Source: Nostoc sp. KVJ3 (GTDB lineage: Bacteria > Cyanobacteriota > Cyanobacteriia > Cyanobacteriales > Nostocaceae). Taken from it: a stretch of 64,000 nucleotides of DNA. Position numbers and translations under genes: made by a program. Shown piece by piece: positions 44,362 to 53,072 of the stretch. The notes beneath the pieces are model-generated. The model saw nothing but the letters and a program-made list of their open reading frames with translations. It was not told where the DNA came from and searched no databases. Numbering within the stretch: position 1 is the first letter of the stretch; the number at the start of each line of letters is the position of its first letter. The DNA is taken from assembly GCF_026127265.1 (NCBI RefSeq), contig NZ_WWFG01000001.1, positions 1,899,501-1,963,500 on the forward strand, in the 5' to 3' direction.

Positions 44362-44370
44362 AAAGGAGGT
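44362..44370 (+). promoter_or_regulatory. Strong Shine-Dalgarno deciding the next start
   Basis: AAAGGAGGT lies 4 bases before ATG 44375 and sits inside the longer open frame that begins at 44321, so translation should start at 44375. Confidence 0.8.
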
Positions 44371-44374
44371 TGAA

Positions 44375-44815
44375 ATGAATCGTCTTCTTTATGAAAGTTC
44401 AGTCTCGTATAAAGGATATCTCATCATTCCATTTGTTTATGCACAAGCTGATAATTACGAAATTTATTCGTATAAATTGCTATCTGAGATAGGGCATAAA
44501 AGCCAATTTCATAAAGCAGAAAACCCAGCAAGAATCTATGGAAGTGGTGCTATTAATATCGTTGATATTGCTAAAGAACATATCGATCAAAATTCCGAGT
44601 TCGTTCATCATGGTGATAGTTTTAAGTCTCGCTATATTTACCGAGAGCATTTGATTATCATCTTCCAAGAAAGAGACAAATGTTTTTACGATCATTATCC
44701 ACCGGAGTTATTGAATAATATTGCAGCGCCAAAATTATTTAAATCTGAATATGAATGTCTGAGTTGGATTAAACAAGGGCTTGATGGGCGACAGGTTCAG
44801 CAAAGAACTATTTGA
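44375..44815 (+). CDS. Hypothetical protein, 146 residues
   Basis: The product starts MNRLLYESSVSYKGYLIIPF and contains KLLSEIGHKSQFHKAENPAR, a probably globular alpha/beta fold. There is no signal peptide or membrane helix and I recognise no named family. It ends QVQQRTI. An unusually strong ribosome binding site suggests it is genuinely expressed. It follows the DUF72 gene on the same strand by 93 bases and may be cotranscribed. Confidence 0.68.
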   Translation: MNRLLYESSVSYKGYLIIPFVYAQADNYEIYSYKLLSEIGHKSQFHKAENPARIYGSGAINIVDIAKEHIDQNSEFVHHGDSFKSRYIYREHLIIIFQERDKCFYDHYPPELLNNIAAPKLFKSEYECLSWIKQGLDGRQVQQRTI

Positions 44816-44999
44816 AGAAAAGATGCGATTAATCGCGTCTGTACAGGAGTTGGGAGTAGAGACGCTACCGCGTAGCTTCTTTCCCCACAGGGGTATACTT
44901 CATCTGCAATGACAATCTATTTGATAAATTTGCAAAATTGGGATGCTCCCAACGAAAGTTTGTATAGCTGCGATTTATAATAGATATCTCCGAAAAAAA

Positions 45000-45020
45000 A
45001 GACGTACCACTGCTACGTCT
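45000..45020. repeat. GACGTA hairpin repeat, second copy
   Basis: AGACGTACCA / TGCTACGTCT with one mismatch, followed by CTACAAGG, matches the unit at 2230-2251. Confidence 0.55.
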
Positions 45021-45844
45021 CTACAAGGGTTGTGGATAGCGTATATTTATTTTCTGGAGATGTCTAATCGCTGGGTATATTTGCTTTGAGCATCTCAACT
45101 CAATAACTCATGCAAAAATAACAAATTATGTTTTTGTTGTAAAACGTTAGTTTTAAATACTTTTATAAAATACCCAAAAGTATCTAACTGCACAAATTCG
45201 GTATGATAAATATTTTCACAATTTTGCAACCTATAAGCCCGTAACTTATGACTATTAAAGATTCCAAGGATCGGGTTCTGGCAAATAGATAAATAATTTT
45301 AGATTCTGCAAAGAAATCGGTGAGATATATGTTATGGTTTTTATAGGAATCAAAAAAGTGAAAGCACAAAAAGACTTCAAGACAAGTTTGAGGCAAGCTC
45401 AAGAAGGTTTTTTTGCTCTGGTAAGTCCCCTTCAATTCGCTACATCTTTTTCTAACAAAAATCTAAAACTAGATTGAGTGGGATAGTAGCCTTTGTAACA
45501 ACTTGAAGTCAATCGAAATTTATCTGGGCATGAGCTAATAAGAGTTGGCTAGCCTAGCTAGAGCATTACCTACCAAAGGCAATTACTCTTGGAGTCTGGG
45601 AAGAAAGACTCTTAGTACAGCCTGACAAATCCATAGAAATACAGAATATTTACAAACTTACTCTTGCGGGAGCAAATATTTTCAACCGCAAACTAAGTTG
45701 AAGCAGTTGCTGATTTTTAGAACGAAAACTTCAAGCAGAATGGTATAGTTCCATAATTTTTAGGAATTTAATCATACTGTCAAAAGTCACCTAGATATTG
45801 TCTCAGCCAGAGTGTTAGGAATGGGAGCATCCCACTTTTTTGCA

Positions 45845-45929
45845 TGTCATTGCGAGCAAAACGAAGTGAAGCGAAGCAATCGCAAAAACCACGGGATTAT
45901 GTGATTACTTCGCTCCGCTCGTAATGACA
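45845..45929. repeat. Palindromic GTCATTGCGAGCGAAGCG element, copy D
   Basis: TGTCATTGCGAGCAAAACGA opens the unit, and ACTTCGCTCCGCTCGTAATG closes it. The arms have about five substitutions relative to the perfect copy at 33119. Confidence 0.75.
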
Positions 45930-46567
45930 ATTTAAGGGGTCTATAACGCCTGAAATCCTTGCAGATAGTACGGTAGCTCCTAAAAGGAGAGAGGCTTTGA
46001 ATCTTACTCCCCAACGCTAGTAGGGAAGGGAGTGGGGGTTAGGTCTGTATTCTATGCAATTAAGAATTGCTATACTACTGCACCTATAGCTACCACTTTT
46101 TAGGCTGGAATATTATCCTGCTGTATCAATCACGAAATGAAAAGCGCTATAGAGGTTCTTGGTGACTTGACATCTGCAAAATCAGAGAAGTTGCAGCGAC
46201 CATTTAGAGTGGATTGCAATTTGGTTGGTTGTGTGGTTCAGAGAACAAATCTGCGTTCGTTTGAATTCCTGCTGCAACCACTCTTTAGGCTTGAGCAACC
46301 ATTTGGGATTCTGTTACAACAACTGACAATGCTGAAGTCAAAGTTTTAAAGGCTTCGTTATTAGGAGATGGAGATTTCTCTATCCCTTAAGCTATCACTT
46401 TGTGGGTAAATATGTTCTGATTTTCACTGTTTTTGTTGGGGTGCGATGTCTAGTGACAAGTTGCTACATATCAATGCCAACGGGCTCTACTTCCCTACGT
46501 TCCAAGAGTGAATATCTCATATCAAGCTTCTGACCCATCAATTAAATCATTGTAGGAAAACACAACC

Positions 46568-47461
46568 ATGACTGACCCAAAAATTAGACAAATAGCTTTC
46601 TATGGTAAAGGCGGTATTGGTAAATCTACCACCTCTCAAAACACCCTTGCAGCTATGGCTGAAATGGGTCAACGCATTCTGATTGTCGGTTGCGACCCTA
46701 AAGCTGACTCTACCCGTTTGATGCTACACAGTAAAGCTCAAACAAGCGTTCTTCAATTAGCTGCTGAAAGAGGCGCTGTAGAAGATATCGAACTCGAAGA
46801 AGTAATGCTGACCGGTTTTCGGGATGTACGTTGTGTGGAGTCTGGTGGCCCTGAGCCTGGTGTGGGTTGCGCTGGTCGTGGTATTATCACCGCTATCAAC
46901 TTCTTAGAAGAAAACGGTGCTTACAAAGATGTTGATTTTGTAAGTTACGACGTTTTGGGTGACGTTGTGTGCGGTGGTTTCGCTATGCCTATCCGTGAAG
47001 GTAAGGCACAAGAAATCTACATCGTTACCTCTGGTGAAATGATGGCGATGTATGCAGCTAACAACATCGCTCGTGGTGTTCTTAAATATGCTCATACAGG
47101 CGGTGTACGCTTAGGTGGTCTGATTTGTAACAGCCGTAACGTTGACCGGGAAATCGATTTAATCGAAACCTTGGCAAAACGTTTGAACACCCAAATGATT
47201 CACTACGTACCTCGTGACAATATTGTTCAACACGCAGAATTGCGCCGGATGACTGTTAACGAGTATGCACCTGATAGCAATCAAAGTAACGAATATCGCA
47301 TACTGGCTAAAAAGATCATTGACAACGACAAGCTCGCCGTTCCTACCCCTATTGAGATGGAAGAGTTAGAAGATTTGTTGATTGAATTCGGTATTCTCGA
47401 AAGTGAGGAAAATGCTGCAATGCTGGTTGGTAAAACAGCTACTCAAGCACCTGTAAAGTAG
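46568..47461 (+). CDS. nifH: Nitrogenase iron protein, solitary copy
   Basis: The 297-residue dinitrogenase reductase has the P-loop YGKGGIGKSTTSQNT (residues 13-20 core), switch I CDPKADSTR, the [4Fe-4S] ligands Cys101 and Cys135 and the ADP-ribosylation site Arg104 in GVGCAGRG. All key residues are intact, so it should pass electrons to the MoFe protein using ATP. No nifB, nifD, nifK or nifU is next to it, so it is an extra nifH like the nifH2 of other Nostocales. Its C-terminus (EENAAMLVGKTATQAPVK) is unlike what I recall of the main Anabaena NifH. AGGAAAA precedes the ATG and a strong terminator follows. Confidence 0.97.
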   Translation: MTDPKIRQIAFYGKGGIGKSTTSQNTLAAMAEMGQRILIVGCDPKADSTRLMLHSKAQTSVLQLAAERGAVEDIELEEVMLTGFRDVRCVESGGPEPGVGCAGRGIITAINFLEENGAYKDVDFVSYDVLGDVVCGGFAMPIREGKAQEIYIVTSGEMMAMYAANNIARGVLKYAHTGGVRLGGLICNSRNVDREIDLIETLAKRLNTQMIHYVPRDNIVQHAELRRMTVNEYAPDSNQSNEYRILAKKIIDNDKLAVPTPIEMEELEDLLIEFGILESEENAAMLVGKTATQAPVK

Positions 47462-47483
47462 TACCAATTAAATAATAGTTTAG

Positions 47484-47508
47484 GGTGGGCTGCTTGCCCA
47501 CCTTTTTT
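47484..47508 (+). terminator. Rho-independent terminator of nifH
   Basis: GGTGGGC and GCCCACC form a 7-bp GC-rich stem with a 5-base loop followed by TTTTTT, 22 bases after the nifH stop. It is the clearest intrinsic terminator in the window. Confidence 0.9.
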
Positions 47509-47573
47509 GTGAGAATTTTATTTTATGGTAATAAAATAATTAGGTAAGTACTTGGACAGAATTAATTACACAA

Positions 47574-47695
47574 TGTCATTGCGAATGAAGCGTAAAGCCT
47601 TCGGTATAGCTTCGCTTAACGCGGTAGTGTCTCGTAGAGATAGCGCAATGAAGCAATCCCAACTCTTGCGATTGCTTCGCTCCGCTCGCAATGAC
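47574..47695. repeat. Palindromic GTCATTGCGAGCGAAGCG element, copy E
   Basis: TGTCATTGCGAATGAAGCG opens and TTGCTTCGCTCCGCTCGCAA then TGAC closes the unit. The middle is expanded by a GTGTCTCGTAGAGATAGCG insert. It lies between the nifH terminator and the leader-distal end of the CRISPR array. Confidence 0.7.
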
Positions 47696-47742
47696 TGTAA
47701 ATATTTTTGTCCAACTACTTAACGATAGTAGAAACTTGTACA

Positions 47743-50700
47743 GTTTCAATCCCTACCCTAATAGGGATTTTGATGAATTGCAATGTTGCGCTTTTTCAGT
47801 TGAATCATGGGCTTGTTGGTTTCAATCCCTAATAGGGATTTTGATGAATTGCAATAAATGTCAATTAGCCTTGAAAAGGGATTGACGTATAAGTTTCAAT
47901 CCCTAATAGGGATTTTGATGAATTGCAATTCAGATTTTATCAAGCAGCGCTTGATGGATCACTTCGTTTCAATCCCTAATAGGGATTTTGATGAATTGCA
48001 ATGCTAGTTGCAGTTGTGGTCTTGGCGCGGGGTAGAAGTTTCAATCCCTAATAGGGATTTTGATGAATTGCAATCTTAGGCGGTGGCAATGGCGCAGTAT
48101 ATCTAATGTTTCAATCCCTAATAGGGATTTTGATGAATTGCAATTGCGATCGCAATGCAGCACGGTATGGCTGATTGGGAAGTTTCAATCCCTAATAGGG
48201 ATTTTGATGAATTGCAATGTAGCACCGAGAATTTATCAACAGTAGAAGAACTGTTTCAATCCCTAATAGGGATTTTGATGAATTGCAATTATCTTGCTCT
48301 CTAGTCAGAAATACCCTTAAACGTTTCAATCCCTAATAGGGATTTTGATGAATTGCAATTATTCAATGTATGTCAAGGCGTATTACTCAGCAACGTTTCA
48401 ATCCCTAATAGGGATTTTGATGAATTGCAATTTTTGGGGGAGCAAGAGACTGAGTGGATTGTTTACTCGTTTCAATCCCTAATAGGGATTTTGATGAATT
48501 GCAATCCCAGTACCGATCCTCCACAGCGATCGACCGCAGGTTTGTTTCAATCCCTAATAGGGATTTTGATGAATTGCAATACACCGACCTCTTGGCATCT
48601 CTCCCAAACTCGCGCGTTTCAATCCCTAATAGGGATTTTGATGAATTGCAATGCAAAAATCTTACTGCGAACTGGAGAATCGGAATAGTTTCAATCCCTA
48701 ATAGGGATTTTGATGAATTGCAATGACTAACAAATATATGCCTATTTCTGGATAGTCCCGTTTCAATCCCTAATAGGGATTTTGATGAATTGCAATGCAT
48801 TTTTTCTGCTGTTATGGCATGGAGCGGGGAATCGTTTCAATCCCTAATAGGGATTTTGATGAATTGCAATTTAATTAAACCTTGGCGAATCAATGCCCAA
48901 TTTTTGTTTCAATCCCTAATAGGGATTTTGATGAATTGCAATTCAATACTAAGATTCCCGATAAATTGAGTTAAATGTTTCAATCCCTAATAGGGATTTT
49001 GATGAATTGCAATAAAAGATTCTTGCTCTAGATGCTCCCAAAAAATGTTTACGTTTCAATCCCTAATAGGGATTTTGATGAATTGCAATATGAGGGTAGA
49101 GAGTCTAGAAACGATCGCAAGTTGTTTCAATCCCTAATAGGGATTTTGATGAATTGCAATTGAGGTTTTCCGTTACTTTTCCATCAAGTGATTTAGTTTC
49201 AATCCCTAATAGGGATTTTGATGAATTGCAATGCAAGGGTTTGGCTCCTCCCCCAGAGCCGCCATCAGTTTCAATCCCTAATAGGGATTTTGATGAATTG
49301 CAATCCGCAAGCGGAGTATCAGCAGTCTTGTCCCCATCGTTTCAATCCCTAATAGGGATTTTGATGAATTGCAATCTGGCTCAAGAATAATCTTCTTAGC
49401 ATTCCAAATGTTTCAATCCCTAATAGGGATTTTGATGAATTGCAATGACGTGTCCGCATCGGCTGCAAGTTTGAGACGTGTAAGTTTCAATCCCTAATAG
49501 GGATTTTGATGAATTGCAATCTTAAGCCGGCGATGAGCGCAGCTGCAATAATGTTTCAATCCCTAATAGGGATTTTGATGAATTGCAATTTATAAAGCTC
49601 TTTAATGTTAATGTCGAAATTGAAGTTTCAATCCCTAATAGGGATTTTGATGAATTGCAATCTATCACAAACTGAAGTCTTTAATCTATAAGTGCAGTTT
49701 CAATCCCTAATAGGGATTTTGATGAATTGCAATATTCACACTTCACTCAATTCGCAATGCCGACTGATGTTTCAATCCCTAATAGGGATTTTGATGAATT
49801 GCAATCTCAGGAGAAATGAAAATATGCCGTTCAAAGTTTATGTTTCAATCCCTAATAGGGATTTTGATGAATTGCAATTTGGAGCTTGAATCAAAACAAA
49901 AGGTAGCCACTCCTACTGTTTCAATCCCTAATAGGGATTTTGATGAATTGCAATCTTGTTGGTAATTTGGTGGAAAGCACAGCGCAAGTTTCAATCCCTA
50001 ATAGGGATTTTGATGAATTGCAATCAAATTGATAGCGCGATTAAGAATTTGAGTGAAGAGTTTCAATCCCTAATAGGGATTTTGATGAATTGCAATTGAT
50101 CCACGTGATCCACCTTGATCCACCTACAAAGTTTCAATCCCTAATAGGGATTTTGATGAATTGCAATTACTATCCCAATCCTCTTGCAAACCTAATTTCC
50201 CGTTTCAATCCCTAATAGGGATTTTGATGAATTGCAATAAGTATAGAAATATGTGTAAATCCGCACACAAAAAGTTTCAATCCCTAATAGGGATTTTGAT
50301 GAATTGCAATTTGCGGTACAACTCGCAGTCATACCCGCTAATCAGGTTTCAATCCCTAATAGGGATTTTGATGAATTGCAATTTTTTGCTGTGCTTCCCT
50401 GTACTTTCTGGCTTTGTTTCAATCCCTAATAGGGATTTTGATGAATTGCAATTCAAGCGCAAATTTATCAAGTACCCACCGGGACGTTTCAATCCCTAAT
50501 AGGGATTTTGATGAATTGCAATAAAAACATCTGTACCTGTCTCTACCAAAGGCTCAGTTTCAATCCCTAATAGGGATTTTGATGAATTGCAATGAGGTGT
50601 TGCTGCGGCATCTTGTGAAAATATAAGAGTTTCAATCCCTAATAGGGATTTTGATGAATTGCAATATTAGTAAAATAGTTACCCATTAAAAAACTTAAAT

Positions 50701-51539
50701 GGTGTTTCAATCCCTAATAGGGATTTTGATGAATTGCAATATTAGTCATTAGTTTTTGCGATCGCACTCCCTTGTTTCAATCCCTAATAGGGATTTTGAT
50801 GAATTGCAATTGTAGCAGCTAATAAGTTTCCCTTTGATATTATCGGGTTTCAATCCCTAATAGGGATTTTGATGAATTGCAATAAAATACCGCCGCTCTT
50901 AGATAGAGCGGAGGAGAAGTTTCAATCCCTAATAGGGATTTTGATGAATTGCAATACATTATTATCAGAAATTGTTATAGATTTTTTAGAATGTTTCAAT
51001 CCCTAATAGGGATTTTGATGAATTGCAATTTTACAGTTGATTATTTTCAGCCAAATCCTGGTGGACAGTTTCAATCCCTAATAGGGATTTTGATGAATTG
51101 CAATTTGAAATTCTTAAAAGTGAGTTAGTCAAACCTGAGTATGCGTTTCAATCCCTAATAGGGATTTTGATGAATTGCAATGGATGACAAGCAAGAAATT
51201 ATTGCAATTCTAGACGTTTCAATCCCTAATAGGGATTTTGATGAATTGCAATACACAGTAGCCGAAACGTGAGTTTATCTCACGTCGCGGTTTCAATCCC
51301 TAATAGGGATTTTGATGAATTGCAATAGGATACTCTTAGCCCCCGTCCGCTAGGCGGAAAAGTTTCAATCCCTAATAGGGATTTTGATGAATTGCAATGA
51401 TATAATTCGCCGTAGTCGATAAGCTTCATAAAGTTTCAATCCCTAATAGGGATTTTGATGAATTGCAATTTGGCTAACTGTCCTGATGCTGATGCTTATT
51501 GGGTTTCAATCCCTAATAGGGATTTTGATGAATTGCAAT
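47743..51539 (-). CRISPR. CRISPR array, 53 repeats and 52 spacers, read on the minus strand
   Basis: By hand count there are 53 copies of a 37-base repeat with 52 different spacers of about 33-37 bases. On the plus strand the repeat runs GTTTCAATCCCTAATAGGGA then TTTTGATGAATTGCAAT; its palindrome AATCCCTA-A-TAGGGATT would fold. The reverse complement ends in ATTGAAAC, the typical 8-base 5' handle of mature crRNA, so transcription should run right to left with the leader at 51540 onward. The leftmost repeat (47743-47784) has a 5-base insertion (ACCCT), as expected at the old, leader-distal end; the other copies I read are identical. Repeats of this kind go with type III or I-D systems in cyanobacteria; the subtype is not settled here because no cas genes lie in the window. 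Confidence 0.99.
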
Positions 51540-51893
51540 AGCGGAAGGCTGAAACCTAAGCTGTATTTAGTTTTCAAGGTGCGGTTGCGCTGTTCTTGAG
51601 CAATCATAGCATTAGAGAATTCGTTTGGAAAGAGTGTCAGGAAAATTTCAAGGCTGAAATCGTGTTTTGATAAGCATTTCAGAGATTGCGCGGATGATGA
51701 TTAGGCAACTAATGGGTTGAAAGCGTTGCTGTACTTGGGATAGAAGCACTTTTTTTAGACCATAAAATTTGTACACCTACCCTTCCGCGCATTTGACCAT
51801 CTAGTAACCTAAATATAAGGTAACTCAGCACAAAAAATTGTTGAGTACTGTACTGATAACCAAAAATAAAGTTTTTGCCAATTTAAGGTAGAG
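51540..51893 (-). promoter_or_regulatory. Probable CRISPR leader
   Basis: This 354-base non-coding stretch borders the intact end of the array. Read on the minus strand, AACCGCACCTTGAAAACTAA lies just before the first repeat, an AT-rich tract of the sort seen in leaders, and TTTGGTCTAAAAAAAGTGC lies further out. It also contains the upstream region of the divergent dienelactone hydrolase gene. Assignment rests on array polarity, not on a known leader match. Confidence 0.6.
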
Positions 51894-52730
51894 ATGATGA
51901 AAGAAATAACACGCCGCAAGTTTATAGCAACAACCTCCTTGGCGACTGGTTTTGCCTTGGCAGTGCAACCCATTTCTGCCCAAGCTATTACCACTGATGC
52001 TAAGGGTTTGGTAGCTGGTGCAGTAAAAATTCCCGTCAAGGATGGCGAAATTCCCGCTTATAGAGCAGTACCTGCTACTGGTGAAAATTTCCCAATTGTC
52101 TTGGTGATTCAAGAGATATTTGGTGTACATGAGCATATTCAGGATATCACTCGGCGTTTTGCTAAGTTGGGGTATTTAGCGATCGCACCAGAATTATTTA
52201 TCCGTCAAGGCGATGTCTCAAAGTTAAGCAGCATAGACGAAATTCGCCCAATTGTCGCCAAAGTACCAGATGCCCAAGTGTTATCCGATCTCGATGCTAC
52301 GGTAAAATGGGCTGTGAAATCAGGTAAGGGTAATGCCGATAAATTAGCAATTACGGGCTTCTGCTGGGGTGGTCGCATTACTTGGTTGTATGCAGCACAT
52401 AATCCCAAGGTGAAGACAGGTGTTGCTTGGTATGGGCGACTTGTGGGCGATGCTACCGAACTTCAACCAAAATATCCTATTGATATTGCATCAAAACTGA
52501 CAGTCCCCATTCTCGGACTCTACGGCGGTAAGGATACGGGTATTCCTCTTGATACAGTAGAACAGATGCGCGATCGCTTAAAGTCTAGCGGTAACAAATC
52601 TGAAATTATCGTCTACCCCGATGCACCCCATGCATTTTTTGCCGATTATCGCCCTTCCTACCGCGAAAAAGAAGCTAAGGACGGTTGGAAACGTCTTTTG
52701 GCTTGGTTTAAGAAGTATGGAGTGTCATAG
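51894..52730 (+). CDS. Exported dienelactone hydrolase family protein
   Basis: The 278-residue alpha/beta hydrolase has a twin-arginine-type signal (TRRKFIATTSLATGFALAV, ending AQA), then the triad Cys157 (GFCWGG), Asp214 (GGKDTG) and His246 (DAPHAFF), with IQEIFGVHEHI carrying the family Glu. It should open cyclic lactone or ester bonds; the natural substrate is unknown. Tat export implies folding before transport to the periplasm or thylakoid lumen. Its final bases TGTCATAG are duplicated twice downstream around a repeat element. Confidence 0.92.
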   Translation: MMKEITRRKFIATTSLATGFALAVQPISAQAITTDAKGLVAGAVKIPVKDGEIPAYRAVPATGENFPIVLVIQEIFGVHEHIQDITRRFAKLGYLAIAPELFIRQGDVSKLSSIDEIRPIVAKVPDAQVLSDLDATVKWAVKSGKGNADKLAITGFCWGGRITWLYAAHNPKVKTGVAWYGRLVGDATELQPKYPIDIASKLTVPILGLYGGKDTGIPLDTVEQMRDRLKSSGNKSEIIVYPDAPHAFFADYRPSYREKEAKDGWKRLLAWFKKYGVS

Positions 52731-53072
52731 CAAGTAATACCATTTCACATTAATAGTGATACGTATAAATCTTGTAGAGAAGCGACTGTCATAGCAATAC
52801 TGTTCGGTTAAGGTAAGAGACGCGATAAATCGCTGTCTTTACAATAATCAGTCCTTCGTAGAGACGGAGATTTATCGCGTTTTTGGGATCTATTATTTTC
52901 ATCAAATAACCTTAACCGAACTATATTGATTGTCATAGTTGAGGATGAGGGAGATGAGGTAGCAATTTATTAAATTATTACTTCATTATTTGAAGTATTA
53001 AATTGTACTTATATAAATAAATTCATCAGTTGATTTACTAAGACCGAAAACCTTTGGAAAATAAGAAATTAC
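52731..53072. other. Gap with an inserted repeat element
   Basis: It contains the 136-bp element 52795-52930 flanked by TGTCATAG, and AT-rich sequence beyond. No gene. Confidence 0.65.
52795..52930. mobile_element. CAATACTGTTCGGTTAAGG element, copy 2, with 8-bp direct repeats
   Basis: The ends CAATACTGTTCGGTTAAGG and CCTTAACCGAACTATATTG are imperfect inverted copies. TGTCATAG lies immediately on both sides (52787-52794 and 52931-52938) and once more at 52723-52730 across the stop codon of the hydrolase. The element is inverted relative to the copies at 26523 and 61532. No coding capacity. Confidence 0.78.

Larger units (their letters stand above)
44816..46567. other. 1.75-kb gap upstream of nifH
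   Basis: No frame here is convincing. It holds an AGATGCGATTAATCGCGTCT palindrome (44822-44841), a GACGTA hairpin (45000-45020), a TGGGATGCTCCCA palindrome (about 44939; GGGAGCATCCCA recurs near 45823) and a GTCATTGCG element (45845-45929). The last 500 bases are single-copy and should hold the nifH promoter; I do not see a clean NtcA box (GTA-N8-TAC). Confidence 0.55.

Noticed and set aside
45184..45435. 83-codon minus-strand frame in the gap upstream of nifH
   Set aside because: Composition is that of AT-rich non-coding DNA read in reverse, with no family resemblance.
46137..46349. 70-codon frame just upstream of nifH
   Set aside because: No Shine-Dalgarno and no motif; it may be part of the nifH leader region.
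47691..50499. Open frames on both strands across the array (repeating FQSLIGILMNCN, VSIPNRDFDELQ and HCNSSKSLLGIET motifs)
   Set aside because: They are translations of CRISPR repeats with spacers as filler, not proteins.
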